From Betaproteobacteria bacterium TMED22 (GTDB lineage Bacteria; Pseudomonadota; Gammaproteobacteria; Burkholderiales; Eutrophovitaceae), in assembly GCA_002167745.1 (NCBI GenBank), contig NHCB01000008.1, positions 91,417 to 155,416 on the forward strand: a DNA stretch of 64,000 nt. The letters are read 5' to 3'. Numbering within the stretch: position 1 is the first letter of the stretch; each line of letters starts with the position of its first letter. A program made the translations under genes and the position numbers. Below the pieces are notes generated by a model. That model saw only the letters and a program-made list of their open reading frames with translations, ran no database searches and was not told where the DNA came from. Shown here piece after piece: positions 1 through 10,632 of the stretch.

Positions 1-13
1 CTTTGGTAGTTAC

Positions 14-2104
14 TTGCTTTATTTGTTGTCGACACAGATTACGACAACGAGTGATGTGTTCAATGAGCTTCCGGTGCTGCTGGGCGTGGGTGTCGCCCTT
101 ATCGTAGTACTCATGATTCTAGTGGGCGCACAACTTTTGGTGACAATTAGACGCTATCGAGCTGGCGTATTCGGCTCTAAATTAACTGTTCGTTTAATAC
201 TTGTATTTGTTTTGGTCTCGCTTGTGCCTGGTGCCGTTATGTATGGAATTTCGGTCCAATTTTTGGCAGGGTCTATTGAATCTTGGTTTGATATTCGGGT
301 CGATAGTGCGCTTGAAGGGGGCTTAAACCTAGGCCGGGCAAATCTCGAAAATGGCCTAGGAGAGCTTCAGAGTAAGGCGGATTCCATGGCAGTAAGTCTG
401 TCATATCAAAGCACGGCGACCCAGGTTGCCTCAATCGACAGCTTAAGAGATCAAGCCGCGATAAGCGAAGCCACGTTATTTACGACCTCAGGAGAGGTGG
501 TGGCATCGTCTAATTCGGGGACCGATTCTTTTATCCCGTTAGCCCCAAGTCAAACAATGTTGCGTCAAGCGCAACTTCAACAAAATTATGCAGGCATCGA
601 AGAAGACGAGGATGCTGGATTGCTTTTAAGAGTAATTGTACCGATTAATCATCTCGACTCAGAGATGCAAATTTTGCAAGTAACGCAATTAGTCCCGCAA
701 AGATTGGCCCGTGATGCGGCGATGGTTCAAGAGGCATATCGTGATTATCAGGAATTATCGTTGTCCAGATACGGGCTTCAACGACTCTATACATTAGCCC
801 TAACCTTGTCTTTAGGGCTGGCCCTGTTCTCCGTGGTTCTATTGGCAGTTATGTTCAGTAATCGACTTTCTGCACCACTAGGGTTTTTGGCTGCAGGGAC
901 TCGAGCGGTTGCGAAAGGGGATTTTAGTCAGAGGGCGCCAATTAATAGGCGCGATGAACTTGGATTCTTGACGGAGTCGTTTAGTGTGATGACGGGACAA
1001 CTTTCAGAGGCAAAGGATGCTGCAGAGAAGCATGAGAAAGCACTCACTCAGGCAAACGCCTATTTGTCGAGCATTCTAGAAACTTTATCTGCGGGTGTTT
1101 TGACCTTTGATGAGCGGCTTAATTTGCGCGCTTACAATCCAAGTGCGGAGGAAATCCTTGGCCATACATTAGAAGACGCATTACCCTCAGGAAGCGCTAG
1201 TCCTAATGGCTTAGATTCAATGAGAAGGCTCATCAAGGATGGATTATCGGAATCCACGGAAATAAAGTCGGAGCGTCAGCTGGAAATAGTCGTTAATGGA
1301 TTGAAAAAGGTGATTTTGATTCGTATATCGACCCTTGGTGGTGGGGAGCTGCCTGGCTTTATCGTAGTGTTTGATGATGTTACTAACTTACTTCAAGCTC
1401 AAAGATCGGCTCTTTGGGGGGAGGTTGCTCAACGGCTTGCACACGAGATAAAAAACCCACTTACGCCAATACAATTGTCGGCCGAACGATTAACACACCG
1501 ATTAGGACCTAAACTAGATCAAGATGATGCTGCGATGCTAGAGCGCTCAATTAAAACGATAGTTGATCAGGTTGCGGCCCTAAAGGGAATGGTAAATGCC
1601 TTCAATCAATATTCTAGGAACCCAGATCGTAAGTCAGAGTTGGTTGATGTCAATGAATTGGTCTTGGATGTCATCGAGTTATATCGAGCTACTACAGTGG
1701 CAATTGAAACGAAACTGGATAGCTCAGAAATATTTCTTTGGGGCGACACAGGAAAATTGCGCCAAGTTCTGCATAATTTAATCCAGAATTCTGAGCAGGC
1801 GTTAGTGGGTCATCACAGTCCTCAAATTGTTATTGAAACGGCCACAACGTTAGATTCCACGCATATAAGGGTCCATGACAATGGCCCGGGACTTTCAGAT
1901 GAGGTGATAGGCCGAGCGTTTGACCCTTATTACACTACAAAAGCTAAAGGAACAGGTCTAGGTCTAGCGATAGTTAGAAAAATTGTTGAAGAGCACGACG
2001 GAAGCGTATCGATACGTAATGGCGAGGTTGGAGCTGCGATTGAAATAACGCTGCCGATTTCGCACACAATTAAAAACTCCAAAATTTTGAAAAAAATGGT
2101 TTAA
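14..2104 (+). CDS. ntrY: NtrY-like membrane sensor histidine kinase
   Basis: Transmembrane sensor kinase of the NtrY family, partner of the response regulator that starts two bases after its stop. Visible layout: two membrane segments (about residues 20-42 and 60-87), an extracytoplasmic region to about 250, a third membrane segment (about 255-285), then HAMP, a PAS domain (about 345-450), and HisKA plus HATPase. The phospho-accepting His is H477 in the box AHEIKNPLTP. The N box (LIQNSEQAL), G1 (DNGPGL) and G2 (GTGLGLAIV) are intact, so the kinase looks active. The first usable start is TTG at 14, but the frame stays open to the window edge, so the true start may lie upstream. NtrY kinases are linked to nitrogen or redox sensing in proteobacteria; the signal here is unknown. 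C-terminal boundaries are certain, the N-terminus is not. Confidence 0.88.
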   Translation: MLYLLSTQITTTSDVFNELPVLLGVGVALIVVLMILVGAQLLVTIRRYRAGVFGSKLTVRLILVFVLVSLVPGAVMYGISVQFLAGSIESWFDIRVDSALEGGLNLGRANLENGLGELQSKADSMAVSLSYQSTATQVASIDSLRDQAAISEATLFTTSGEVVASSNSGTDSFIPLAPSQTMLRQAQLQQNYAGIEEDEDAGLLLRVIVPINHLDSEMQILQVTQLVPQRLARDAAMVQEAYRDYQELSLSRYGLQRLYTLALTLSLGLALFSVVLLAVMFSNRLSAPLGFLAAGTRAVAKGDFSQRAPINRRDELGFLTESFSVMTGQLSEAKDAAEKHEKALTQANAYLSSILETLSAGVLTFDERLNLRAYNPSAEEILGHTLEDALPSGSASPNGLDSMRRLIKDGLSESTEIKSERQLEIVVNGLKKVILIRISTLGGGELPGFIVVFDDVTNLLQAQRSALWGEVAQRLAHEIKNPLTPIQLSAERLTHRLGPKLDQDDAAMLERSIKTIVDQVAALKGMVNAFNQYSRNPDRKSELVDVNELVLDVIELYRATTVAIETKLDSSEIFLWGDTGKLRQVLHNLIQNSEQALVGHHSPQIVIETATTLDSTHIRVHDNGPGLSDEVIGRAFDPYYTTKAKGTGLGLAIVRKIVEEHDGSVSIRNGEVGAAIEITLPISHTIKNSKILKKMV

Positions 2105-2106
2105 AT

Positions 2107-3357
2107 ATGAGCAAAATCCTCGTGGTAGACGATGAAATAGGGATACGTGAGTTACTGTCAGAGATCCTCAAAGAGGAAGGCCATCAGGTCTCTGTGGCGG
2201 AAAATGCGACACAGGCTAGAGGGATGTTTATGAATGACAGGCCAGAACTTGTTTTATTAGATATTTGGATGCCTGACATTGACGGCGTCAGTTTATTGAA
2301 GGAATGGGCCTCCTCTGGTCTTATGACGATGCCGGTCGTTATGATGTCGGGACATGGCACAATTGATACAGCCGTAGAGGCGACTAGGATAGGGGCATAC
2401 TCGTTTTTAGAAAAGCCAGTTGCATTGCAAAAGCTTTTGTCAACGGTATCCGCAGCACTTAGAAATCAATCGAGATATGGCACTCGCGATCCCGTTTACG
2501 TAACCTTAGGCAATACAGAGGTAGCGCTAAATCTGAAACGACGGTGCGAGGCACTCTCAAACACTTCGGCGCCGGTGCTGTTTTTAGAGGCGCCTGGGTC
2601 AGGGGCAGACCAGTGCGCTAGTTTATTGAAAGCTGCAAATAAACCTTGGGTTGTTATTTCGGGACCACGGGAATACGAAACAAATAAAGAACAGCTAGTT
2701 GAGATGAGCAAAGATGGCATAGTTTTTTTTCGTGATATCGGAACACTAGAGCCCCCCCATCAATTAGATCTAATCGCAAAGTGGAAAAGTCTTAAGGGGG
2801 CGGGTGTTCGCGTTATAGCCTCGTCAACGACTCGTTTAAGTGGATTGGTGTCGCAAGATCAATTCGATATCAGGCTTTATGAATTAATTTGCCAAACGAT
2901 AGTTAATGTGCCACCTTTGAAGGATAGGATAGAGGATGTTATCGAGATTTCTAAAGCTGTTCTTTTTCATAAATATCCAGCGAAATCTTTCTCTGTGGCC
3001 GCACTTAATACTCTGCGATCAAATGACTGGCCGGCTAATTTAAGTCAGCTGAGCGCCGTGGTTCTATCAAGCGCCCAATTTTCTGCGGGAGAGGAGATAG
3101 GGGTTAGCGATCTTATGCCTGTCTTAGAAAACGCAGCTAAGGAGATAAGCTTGAAGGCCACATCCTGGGACTTTGATAAAGATTATCGTTCCGCGCGCGA
3201 GATGTTTGATAAACAATATTTAGAATATCATTTAGTAAAAGAGGGGGGAAATATGTCTCGCGTAGCAAACCAGGCCGGGATAGAACGGACCCACCTTTAC
3301 CGCAAGTTGAAGCAGTTAGGCATTAAAACGCCTCGTAAAAATGATGGTTCAAATTAA
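2107..3357 (+). CDS. ntrX: NtrX-like response regulator with degenerate AAA+ domain
   Basis: Response regulator paired with the upstream NtrY-like kinase. The receiver domain (about 1-120) is intact, with phospho-acceptor D52 (LVLLDIWMPD) and K103. The C-terminus (about 360-410) is a Fis-type helix-turn-helix (MSRVANQAGIERTHLYRKLK). The middle has the position and length of a sigma-54 AAA+ domain but has lost its working parts. The Walker A site reads APGSGADQ (about 162-169) with no GK[ST/E]. The Walker B site reads VFFRDIG instead of the usual FLDEIG. The stretch that should carry GAFTGA is missing. It therefore probably binds DNA without acting as a sigma-54 ATPase activator. Name given by pairing with ntrY and domain order. 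Confidence 0.82.
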   Translation: MSKILVVDDEIGIRELLSEILKEEGHQVSVAENATQARGMFMNDRPELVLLDIWMPDIDGVSLLKEWASSGLMTMPVVMMSGHGTIDTAVEATRIGAYSFLEKPVALQKLLSTVSAALRNQSRYGTRDPVYVTLGNTEVALNLKRRCEALSNTSAPVLFLEAPGSGADQCASLLKAANKPWVVISGPREYETNKEQLVEMSKDGIVFFRDIGTLEPPHQLDLIAKWKSLKGAGVRVIASSTTRLSGLVSQDQFDIRLYELICQTIVNVPPLKDRIEDVIEISKAVLFHKYPAKSFSVAALNTLRSNDWPANLSQLSAVVLSSAQFSAGEEIGVSDLMPVLENAAKEISLKATSWDFDKDYRSAREMFDKQYLEYHLVKEGGNMSRVANQAGIERTHLYRKLKQLGIKTPRKNDGSN

Positions 3358-3503
3358 GTGTAAGTTATAGCTATACCCCCTACTCAGCAACACGCTATGC
3401 GGCCGTTAAGATAAAATAACGCTCTCGCGTCACGGTAGTAATTAACCACGGCTAAATGCGGGATGGATCTCCTTTAATCGAAAAGTATAAAGTTGTTAAA
3501 ACG

Positions 3504-5501
3504 ATGTCAAACAATATAAATTATGCAGATGCGATCCGCGCGCTGGCGATGGACGCAGTACAACAGGCGAATTCAGGTCATCCAGGAATGCCTATGGGCA
3601 TGGCGGATATTGCCACGGTTCTTTGGCAAAAACACCTAAGGCATAACCCTGCTAATCCTAAGTGGGCGGATCGAGATCGATTTGTAATCTCCAATGGCCA
3701 TGGCTCAATGCTTTTGTATTCCTTGTTGCACTTGTCCGGGTACGACCTAAGTATTGCAGAGCTCAAAAATTTCAGACAGCTACATTCGAAAACCCCGGGT
3801 CATCCCGAATACGGCGTTACGCCAGGAGTGGAAACCACAACGGGTCCGCTTGGCCAGGGTGTGGCTAATGCGGTCGGCATGGCGATCGCAGAAAAAGTTT
3901 TGGCTAGTGATTTTAATCGTCCAGATCATGAAATTGTCAATCATTTCACTTACGTTTTTCTGGGAGACGGTTGCTTAATGGAAGGAGTTTCCCACGAGGT
4001 ATGTTCTTTAGCGGGAACCTTAGGTTTAAATAAACTCGTACTCTTTTATGATGATAACGGTATTTCAATTGACTCAGAAAAAGGTGAAATGAGTAGCTGG
4101 TTCTCTGACGATACGCCGAAGAGATTTGAGTCTTACGGATGGAACGTAATACGAGATATAGACGGCCATGACCCGGAAAAAATTGATGCTGCAATTATTC
4201 AAGCGAAAGCGAGTATTCACAAGCCCACAATTATTTGTTGTAAGACCGTCATCGGTAAGGGGTCGCCAAAAAAACAAAATACTGGATCGTCACATGGAGC
4301 TCCGTTAGGAGAAGATGAGGTGATGGCGACTAGAGACGCATTGGGGTGGTCTCACCCGCCTTTTGAAATACCAGATGAAGTGTATGCCGCGTGGAACGCT
4401 CAAGTTAAAGGCCAAGCTATGGAGATCGAGTGGGTAGCTCGTGATAGCAATCATAAAAAGAATTATCCCGATTTAAATCAAGAGTTACACCGACGACTAT
4501 CCGGAGAGGCGCCTTATGAATGGGCAGAAAAACTAAATACCGAGGTTCAAGTTTGGAATGCCAAGGCGGAAAAATTGGCGACAAGAAAAGCGTCACAGAA
4601 CGCATTGGAGTATATGGGGCCAAATTTACCAGAACTTATTGGTGGGTCCGCGGATCTCGCAGCGTCTAACTTGACTATGTGGTCGGGATCAAAGCCTATT
4701 AGTGCGTCAAGTTCTGGAAATTACTTGTTTTATGGGGTGCGGGAATTCGGGATGGCTGCAGTCATGAATGGACTAGCGTTGCATGGAGGGTTTATTCCTT
4801 ATGGCGCCACATTTTTAGTTTTTTCGGATTACTGTCGAAATGCATTACGAGTGGCCGCATTAATGAATCTTAGATCGCTCTTTGTGTTCACTCATGACTC
4901 AATCGGTTTAGGAGAAGATGGCCCCACCCATCAGCCGGTCGAGCACGCGGCGAGCTTGAGAATGATACCGAATTTAGATGTATGGCGACCGTGTGATGCG
5001 GTCGAGACTTTAGTTGCTTGGAGTGCAATGATTAGCCGCGTTGATGGCCCAAGTTGTTTGCTGGCTACTCGTCAAGGAGTGCCCCATCAGCAAAAAACAA
5101 GCGATCAAATTAAAGATATTTCCAAGGGAGCCTACGTCTTAAGTGACTCGAAAGACCCTCAAGTAATAATTTTGGCAACAGGGTCGGAAGTGTCGCTTGC
5201 GATAGATGCTCAGAAGGTACTGGATAGCGAAGGAGTTTCCACCCGTGTTGTATCCATGCCTTCCACAGACGTATTTGATCGCCAGGATGTTAGTTATCGT
5301 GAAGCTTTGCTGCCTAAAGGGCTTCCCAAAGTTGCGGTGGAGGCTGGAGTTACCAATTTTTGGCGTCAATATGTCGGAATTGATGGAGTAGTAGTAGGCG
5401 TAGATACTTTTGGTGAATCCGCCCCTGCAGCAGCCTTGTATGAACACTTTGGCGTTACCGTTCAGGCAGTTGTGAGTGCCGTTAAGGCAGTAAAGAATTA
5501 G
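3504..5501 (+). CDS. tkt: Transketolase
   Basis: Thiamine-diphosphate enzyme moving two-carbon ketol units between sugar phosphates, serving the non-oxidative pentose phosphate (and Calvin-type) interconversions. The N-terminal half carries the ThDP/metal site, beginning [12 protein letters not shown] and ending in a DDN triplet. An SGHPGMPMG motif lies near the start, and the middle domain has [10 protein letters not shown] and [15 protein letters not shown], all typical of bacterial transketolase. From the ATG at 3504 the product is 665 aa, the usual size. An in-frame ATG at 3456 would add 16 unalignable residues, and neither start has a strong Shine-Dalgarno, so the start is a judgement. 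It heads the tkt-gap-pgk-fba run, all on the same strand with short gaps. Confidence 0.96.
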   Translation: MSNNINYADAIRALAMDAVQQANSGHPGMPMGMADIATVLWQKHLRHNPANPKWADRDRFVISNGHGSMLLYSLLHLSGYDLSIAELKNFRQLHSKTPGHPEYGVTPGVETTTGPLGQGVANAVGMAIAEKVLASDFNRPDHEIVNHFTYVFLGDGCLMEGVSHEVCSLAGTLGLNKLVLFYDDNGISIDSEKGEMSSWFSDDTPKRFESYGWNVIRDIDGHDPEKIDAAIIQAKASIHKPTIICCKTVIGKGSPKKQNTGSSHGAPLGEDEVMATRDALGWSHPPFEIPDEVYAAWNAQVKGQAMEIEWVARDSNHKKNYPDLNQELHRRLSGEAPYEWAEKLNTEVQVWNAKAEKLATRKASQNALEYMGPNLPELIGGSADLAASNLTMWSGSKPISASSSGNYLFYGVREFGMAAVMNGLALHGGFIPYGATFLVFSDYCRNALRVAALMNLRSLFVFTHDSIGLGEDGPTHQPVEHAASLRMIPNLDVWRPCDAVETLVAWSAMISRVDGPSCLLATRQGVPHQQKTSDQIKDISKGAYVLSDSKDPQVIILATGSEVSLAIDAQKVLDSEGVSTRVVSMPSTDVFDRQDVSYREALLPKGLPKVAVEAGVTNFWRQYVGIDGVVVGVDTFGESAPAAALYEHFGVTVQAVVSAVKAVKN

Positions 5502-5562
5502 TCGCTAACTTAAGGGTTGGCGCGTTAAAGTACATGTGATTATTGATAGAAGGAGTTAACGT

Positions 5563-6576
5563 ATGACGATTCGTGTCGCAATTAATGGTTATGGTCGCAT
5601 TGGAAGAAATATTCTCAGGGCTCACTATGAGGGAGGCAAAGATCACGATATAGAGATTGTCGCTATTAATGATCTTGGTGATGCAGCGACTAATGCGCAT
5701 TTAACCCAATACGATACTGCCCACGGCCGCTTTCCTGGTGATATATCGATTGAGGGTGATAGCCTTATTGTAAATGGAGATAAAATTAAGGTTGTTGCTG
5801 AGCGAAATCCTGGCGCATTACCTTGGGCCGAATTAAAGGTGGATGTGGTCTTGGAGTGCACAGGTTTTTTTGCCTCGAAAGAAAAGGCTAGCGCCCACAT
5901 TCAAGCTGGAGCAAAAAAAGTGGTCATATCGGCTCCTGGCGGGAAAGATGTCGATGCAACCATCGTATATGGAGTCAATCACCAGTCGCTCACGGCAAAA
6001 GCTGAGGTGATATCGAATGCATCATGTACAACTAACTGTTTGGCACCGGTTGTTAAGGCGCTGAACGACGAAGTAGGGGTTGTTAATGGCCTGATGACTA
6101 CGATTCATGCCTACACAAACGATCAGGTATTAACAGATGTTTACCACGAGGATTTGCGTCGGGCGCGATCTGCAACCATGTCTATGATCCCGACAAAAAC
6201 CGGAGCTGCTGCGGCTGTCGGTTTGGTGCTGCCAGAACTCAATGGCAAGCTGGATGGGTTTGCGATGCGTGTACCAACAATCAACGTATCGGTTGTCGAT
6301 TTATCATTTGTGTCTAAACGCGCCACCTCGGTCGAAGAGGTTAATAAAATAATAAAAACCGCTTCGGAACAACAGTTAAAGGGAATTCTTGAGTACAGTG
6401 ATGGGCCTTTGGTGTCCGTAGATTTTAACCATAATCCAGCCTCATCGATTTTTGATGCCACGTTAACAAAAGTATCCGAAGGCACATTGGTCAAAGTATG
6501 TTCTTGGTACGATAACGAGTGGGGGTTTTCTAATCGTATGTTGGATACGACTGTAGCTTTGATGTCTGCAGCTTAG
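5563..6576 (+). CDS. gap: Glyceraldehyde-3-phosphate dehydrogenase, type I
   Basis: Phosphorylating GAPDH of glycolysis and gluconeogenesis, converting glyceraldehyde 3-phosphate to 1,3-bisphosphoglycerate. The Rossmann start [10 protein letters not shown], catalytic C155 in SNASCTTNC and H182 in [10 protein letters not shown] are all present. An Asp follows the second strand (AINDLGD, D37), which in this family favours NAD over NADP. Length 337 aa is standard. A good Shine-Dalgarno (AAGGAGTT) precedes the ATG by a few bases. It lies 61 bases after tkt and 75 bases before pgk. I found no convincing terminator in either gap, so co-transcription is likely. Confidence 0.97.
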   Translation: MTIRVAINGYGRIGRNILRAHYEGGKDHDIEIVAINDLGDAATNAHLTQYDTAHGRFPGDISIEGDSLIVNGDKIKVVAERNPGALPWAELKVDVVLECTGFFASKEKASAHIQAGAKKVVISAPGGKDVDATIVYGVNHQSLTAKAEVISNASCTTNCLAPVVKALNDEVGVVNGLMTTIHAYTNDQVLTDVYHEDLRRARSATMSMIPTKTGAAAAVGLVLPELNGKLDGFAMRVPTINVSVVDLSFVSKRATSVEEVNKIIKTASEQQLKGILEYSDGPLVSVDFNHNPASSIFDATLTKVSEGTLVKVCSWYDNEWGFSNRMLDTTVALMSAA

Positions 6577-6651
6577 TTCTAGTAGAGTCCTAAAAAAAGA
6601 GCTCCACTAAAGTAGGGTTTGCTGTTTGCTCGATAGCCGAAAAATGAAGAT

Positions 6652-7839
6652 ATGAAATTTAAAACATTGGATGAGCTTAATCTTACTGGTAAGCGTGTTC
6701 TTGTCCGCTCAGATCTCAATGTTCCATTCGGCGACAATCATGAGATATCGGATGACACGCGAATAAAGGCTTCTTTGCCTGCGATTCGGCACGCGATATC
6801 TTCCGGTGCCGCCGTCATGATCATGTCGCATCTAGGTCGACCTAAGGCGGGCACATACCAAGAGGAGTTTTCCTTGGCGCCTGTCGCGAAACATTTGTCG
6901 GAGCTATTGGGAACAAAGGTACCGATTGCTCGGGATTGGGTATCCGGTGTTGATGTAGACCTAGGCCACGCTGTACTGCTTGAAAATTGTAGAATGAATT
7001 TGGGAGAAACCGAAAACGATGACGTGCTTGCAAAAAAAATGGCTCACTTGTGCGATGTTTTTGTGAACGATGCGTTTGGCGCGGCCCATAGAGCTCATGC
7101 ATCCACACACGGTGTCGCGAAATATGCAGAGGAGTGTTGTGCTGGCCCTTTAGTAGCTAAAGAGGTAAGCGCGCTTACAAAGGCGCTCGCATCCCCCGCG
7201 AAACCGCTTGTGGCGATTGTTGGAGGCGCCAAAGTTTCCACAAAGCTTACTATCTTATTGGAATTGGCAAAAAAAGTGGACCATCTAATCGTCGGTGGGG
7301 GCATAGCGAACACCTTTCTATTAGCTAAAGGAAAAAATATAGGCGGCTCCTTAGCGGAGAAGGATTTAGTTCAGGAGGCGAGGGCTGTTATTGATCAGAT
7401 TGAGTCCCGAGGGGGCAAGATACCTTTGCCGAATGATGTTGTGTGTGCGACCGTATTCGATCAAGATGCAGAAGGGACAAAAAAATATATAGATGAGATC
7501 AATAACGACGATATGATCCTAGATTTTGGGCCCGAGACCATGAGTGAAATAGCGAAACTGATTAAACAGGCTGGGACGATAGTGTGGAACGGTCCGTTGG
7601 GTGTTTTCGAGTTTGATCAGTTTGCAGGTGGGACTCGCGAACTTTCAAAATCGATCGCTCAGTCGACGGGCTTTTCCTTAGCGGGCGGTGGGGATACGAT
7701 AGCCGCAGTTACTAAATTTGGAGTGACTGATAAAATTAATTATATTTCTACTGCTGGCGGTGCTTTTTTAGAATTTTTAGAGGGAAAAAAATTGCCGGCT
7801 TTAGACATGCTTGAAAAGCGAGCGATTGAAACCAAATAA
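6652..7839 (+). CDS. pgk: Phosphoglycerate kinase
   Basis: Transfers phosphate between 1,3-bisphosphoglycerate and ADP in glycolysis, reversible for gluconeogenesis. The N-terminal substrate-binding motif [42 protein letters not shown] and the C-terminal nucleotide-site stretch [10 protein letters not shown] with [14 protein letters not shown] are all visible, giving a full-length 395 aa enzyme. It sits between gap and fba on the same strand. In many Burkholderiales a pyruvate kinase gene lies between pgk and fba; here the gap is only 56 bases and no pyk is present. Confidence 0.97.
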   Translation: MKFKTLDELNLTGKRVLVRSDLNVPFGDNHEISDDTRIKASLPAIRHAISSGAAVMIMSHLGRPKAGTYQEEFSLAPVAKHLSELLGTKVPIARDWVSGVDVDLGHAVLLENCRMNLGETENDDVLAKKMAHLCDVFVNDAFGAAHRAHASTHGVAKYAEECCAGPLVAKEVSALTKALASPAKPLVAIVGGAKVSTKLTILLELAKKVDHLIVGGGIANTFLLAKGKNIGGSLAEKDLVQEARAVIDQIESRGGKIPLPNDVVCATVFDQDAEGTKKYIDEINNDDMILDFGPETMSEIAKLIKQAGTIVWNGPLGVFEFDQFAGGTRELSKSIAQSTGFSLAGGGDTIAAVTKFGVTDKINYISTAGGAFLEFLEGKKLPALDMLEKRAIETK

Positions 7840-7895
7840 AGTTTAGTGGCCCAAACGGTGCTTGATTCTAATTTCGACATAAAGGATTTTAATAT

Positions 7896-8939
7896 ATGGC
7901 TTTAGTTTCCATGAGACAGTTGCTCGATCACGCGGCTGAGAATAATTACGGAGTACCAGCGTTTAACGTAAACAATCTTGAACAGGTGCAAGCAATCATG
8001 GAGGCTGCCTCGGAGACGTCCAGTCCAGTTATTATGCAAGCCTCGGCTGGCGCCAGGAAATATGCTGGCGAACCATTTCTTAGACATCTTATATTGGCTG
8101 CTATCGAGCAGTACCCTGATATTCCTGTCGTAATGCATCAAGATCATGGTGCGTCGCCGGCCGTTTGCCAGCGATCTATTCGATCGGGTTTTTCAAGCGT
8201 GATGATGGATGGCTCATTAGGGGAGGACGCGAAAACACCGGCTTCCTATGAATATAATGTAAATGTCACAAAACACGTAGTGGATATGGCCCATTCTGTA
8301 GGCGTTTCAGTAGAGGGGGAGCTGGGTTGCTTGGGATCCTTAGAAACAATGGAGGCGGGCAAAGAAGACGGGTCCGGCGCAGAGGGAACATTGACGATGG
8401 AGATGTTGTTAACCGACCCAGAACAGGCTGCTGATTTTGTGGCTAAGACGGGGGTAGATGCTCTAGCTATTGCTATCGGAACGTCTCATGGTGCGTACAA
8501 ATTTACGCGAAAACCGACGGGAGATATCTTAGCAATAGATCGTATTCGAGCGATTCACAATAAAATTCCTAATACGCATCTTGTGATGCATGGTTCTTCC
8601 AGTGTTCCTCAAGAATGGTTAAAAATAATCCGTGAGCATGGCGGAGATATGAAGGAGACTTATGGGGTTCCTGTAGAGGAGATTCAGGAAGGCATAAAAC
8701 ATGGAGTCCGAAAAATCAACATTGACACCGACATTCGCTTAGCTATGACGGGTGCTATTCGTAGAGCGTTTGATGCCGATAAGGGTGAATTTGACCCAAG
8801 AAAATACCTAAAGCCGGCAAAAGAAGCGGCAAAGTCTATCTGTAAAGATCGATTTGAGTCTTTCGGCACGGCAGGGAACTCCGGAAAAATAAAACCTATC
8901 CCGCTCGATGATATAGCGAGTATCTATGAAAAAGCGTAA
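7896..8939 (+). CDS. fba: Class II fructose-1,6-bisphosphate aldolase
   Basis: Zinc-dependent aldolase cleaving or forming fructose 1,6-bisphosphate, and in the Calvin-type subgroup also sedoheptulose bisphosphate. Metal and active-site motifs are present: MHQDHGAS (about 84-91), [28 protein letters not shown] and the C-terminal [11 protein letters not shown]. The length (347 aa) and the long insert with EDGSGAEG match the Calvin-cycle subtype rather than the E. coli type; no RuBisCO or phosphoribulokinase gene is in this window. It follows pgk by 56 bases and precedes purE by 44, so the sugar-phosphate and purine genes may share transcripts. Confidence 0.95.
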   Translation: MALVSMRQLLDHAAENNYGVPAFNVNNLEQVQAIMEAASETSSPVIMQASAGARKYAGEPFLRHLILAAIEQYPDIPVVMHQDHGASPAVCQRSIRSGFSSVMMDGSLGEDAKTPASYEYNVNVTKHVVDMAHSVGVSVEGELGCLGSLETMEAGKEDGSGAEGTLTMEMLLTDPEQAADFVAKTGVDALAIAIGTSHGAYKFTRKPTGDILAIDRIRAIHNKIPNTHLVMHGSSSVPQEWLKIIREHGGDMKETYGVPVEEIQEGIKHGVRKINIDTDIRLAMTGAIRRAFDADKGEFDPRKYLKPAKEAAKSICKDRFESFGTAGNSGKIKPIPLDDIASIYEKA

Positions 8940-8983
8940 CGATAAAGATTTTCATTTAACAAGAAAAATCCTTGAGTGAATTG

Positions 8984-9502
8984 ATGAGTAATATCAGTAA
9001 AAATAACAAACCAATCGTAGCAATCATTATGGGCAGCGAAAGCGATTGGAACACTATGAAACACTCATCCGAATGCTTGGAGTCCTTTGGTATTGCACAT
9101 GAAACGCGCGTTGTGTCCGCGCATCGGACGCCTGACGAAATGTTTCAATATGCGGAGGAAGCACAAGGTCGTGGAATTAAGATTATTATTGCGGGCGCTG
9201 GGGGCTCCGCACATCTACCAGGAATGATTGCTTCTAAAACGACGATACCGGTCTTGGGGGTGCCAGTTACAACCAAGTCCATGAATGGCCTTGACTCACT
9301 TCTTTCTATAGCGCAAATGCCCAAAGGAATACCGGTAGCAACGTTCGCCGTTGGTGAGGCTGGTGCAGCCAATGCAGCGCTCTTTGCGGCAGCGTCTTTG
9401 GCGCTAGATGATGAAAGATTGAGCCAAAAGCTCAGCACGTTTCGTAAGCGGCAGCGTACGAAAGTTAGGGCAATGAAATTGCCTGTAAAACGTTTGAAGT
9501 GA
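8984..9502 (+). CDS. purE: N5-carboxyaminoimidazole ribonucleotide mutase PurE
   Basis: Converts N5-CAIR to CAIR in purine synthesis, the step after PurK. The N-terminal phosphate-binding motif MGSESDW, the SAHRTPDEM motif and [15 protein letters not shown] are all present, as in class I PurE. I chose the ATG at 8984, giving 172 aa; an upstream in-frame TTG at 8972 would add four residues. The purE stop shares a base with the purK ATG, which implies translational coupling, as expected for the PurE/PurK pair. The C-terminus is rich in Lys/Arg. Confidence 0.95.
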   Translation: MSNISKNNKPIVAIIMGSESDWNTMKHSSECLESFGIAHETRVVSAHRTPDEMFQYAEEAQGRGIKIIIAGAGGSAHLPGMIASKTTIPVLGVPVTTKSMNGLDSLLSIAQMPKGIPVATFAVGEAGAANAALFAAASLALDDERLSQKLSTFRKRQRTKVRAMKLPVKRLK

Positions 9503-10632
9503 TGATTCAGCCGGGATCTTGGCTAGGAATCCTCGGAGGAGGACAGCTTGGAAGAATGTTTACGCAGGCAGCTCAAAGTATGGGCTACAGAGTTGCCGTA
9601 CTCGATCCCGATCCATCGAGCCCAGGCGGACGAATTTCAGATAAACATTTGGTAACTGAGTACGATAATCTGAGGGGTCTGAAAGAGCTGGCGCGGGTCT
9701 CGTCTGCGGTGACTACGGAATTTGAAAATGTTCCCGCTGACAGTCTTCGGACTCTTAGCGATTTATTGCCAGTAAGTCCTCAGGCCGACGCCGTAGAGGT
9801 GGCGCAGGATCGCATTCGTGAAAAAACATTTTTAAGTAAGAACGGATTTAGGGTAGCACCTTACGCGGTTTTTAATGATTTAAATGATGTTGCTAATCTT
9901 TCAAAAAGCCTAGTCTTTCCAGGGCTTTTAAAGGTCAGTCGATTTGGTTATGATGGAAAAGGACAGCTACTTATAAAAGACTTAACTGAGCTCATAAGCG
10001 GATTTAAGAATCTCGGTAGAGTCCCTTGTGTATTCGAGGAGTTTTTGTCCCTTACAGCGGAGGTGTCGGTTATTGTTGCCCGAGATGAAAGGGGAGACAC
10101 TGCAGTTTTTCCTGTCTCTGAGAATCGGCACCGTAATGGAATACTGGATATAACGATTGCTCCGGCACGCATTCCTCTTTCTATTTTGTCCGAAGCAAAA
10201 CAGGAGGCTTTAGCGCTTGGTGACGCACTTCGATACAAGGGCATACTGTGCGTGGAATTTTTTGTTTTAGATGGTGGCGCATTAGTGATTAATGAAATTG
10301 CACCTAGGCCCCACAACAGTGGACATTACACAATTGATGCGTGTAGCGTGTCCCAGTTTGAGCAACAAGTCCGCGTGACCAGCGGATTACCATTGATTAA
10401 CCCAAGACAGCACTCTTCCGCTGTGATGGTTAACCTTTTGGGAGACTCCTGGGACAACGGTGAGCCTGATTGGAATAGCATCTTAAAAGATGACCGCATT
10501 CGACTACATCTTTATGGGAAGGATGAGGCGCGTCCAGGCCGCAAGATGGGTCATTTGACTATTGTTGATCCTGATTTAGATCAAGCTTTAAACTTATCCC
10601 GGCAAATCAAAACACTATTGGGAAAGCAGTGA
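9502..10632 (+). CDS. purK: N5-carboxyaminoimidazole ribonucleotide synthase PurK
   Basis: ATP-grasp enzyme that carboxylates AIR with bicarbonate to give N5-CAIR, passed on to PurE. The start GILGGGQLGRMFTQAA is the classic PurK N-terminus. The ATP-grasp core shows KVSRFGYDGKGQ, an FEEFLSLTAEVSVIVAR strand, and the metal and substrate region EIAPRPHNSGHYTIDAC. Length 376 aa is standard. A GTG three bases upstream (9499) is an alternative start. It overlaps purE at its start and purC at its end, so purE-K-C form one operon. Confidence 0.96.
   Translation: MIQPGSWLGILGGGQLGRMFTQAAQSMGYRVAVLDPDPSSPGGRISDKHLVTEYDNLRGLKELARVSSAVTTEFENVPADSLRTLSDLLPVSPQADAVEVAQDRIREKTFLSKNGFRVAPYAVFNDLNDVANLSKSLVFPGLLKVSRFGYDGKGQLLIKDLTELISGFKNLGRVPCVFEEFLSLTAEVSVIVARDERGDTAVFPVSENRHRNGILDITIAPARIPLSILSEAKQEALALGDALRYKGILCVEFFVLDGGALVINEIAPRPHNSGHYTIDACSVSQFEQQVRVTSGLPLINPRQHSSAVMVNLLGDSWDNGEPDWNSILKDDRIRLHLYGKDEARPGRKMGHLTIVDPDLDQALNLSRQIKTLLGKQ

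Noticed and set aside
3366-3375. Ten-base palindrome TATAGCTATA after ntrX.
   Set aside because: Short, AT-rich and with no second copy nearby; such palindromes occur by chance.
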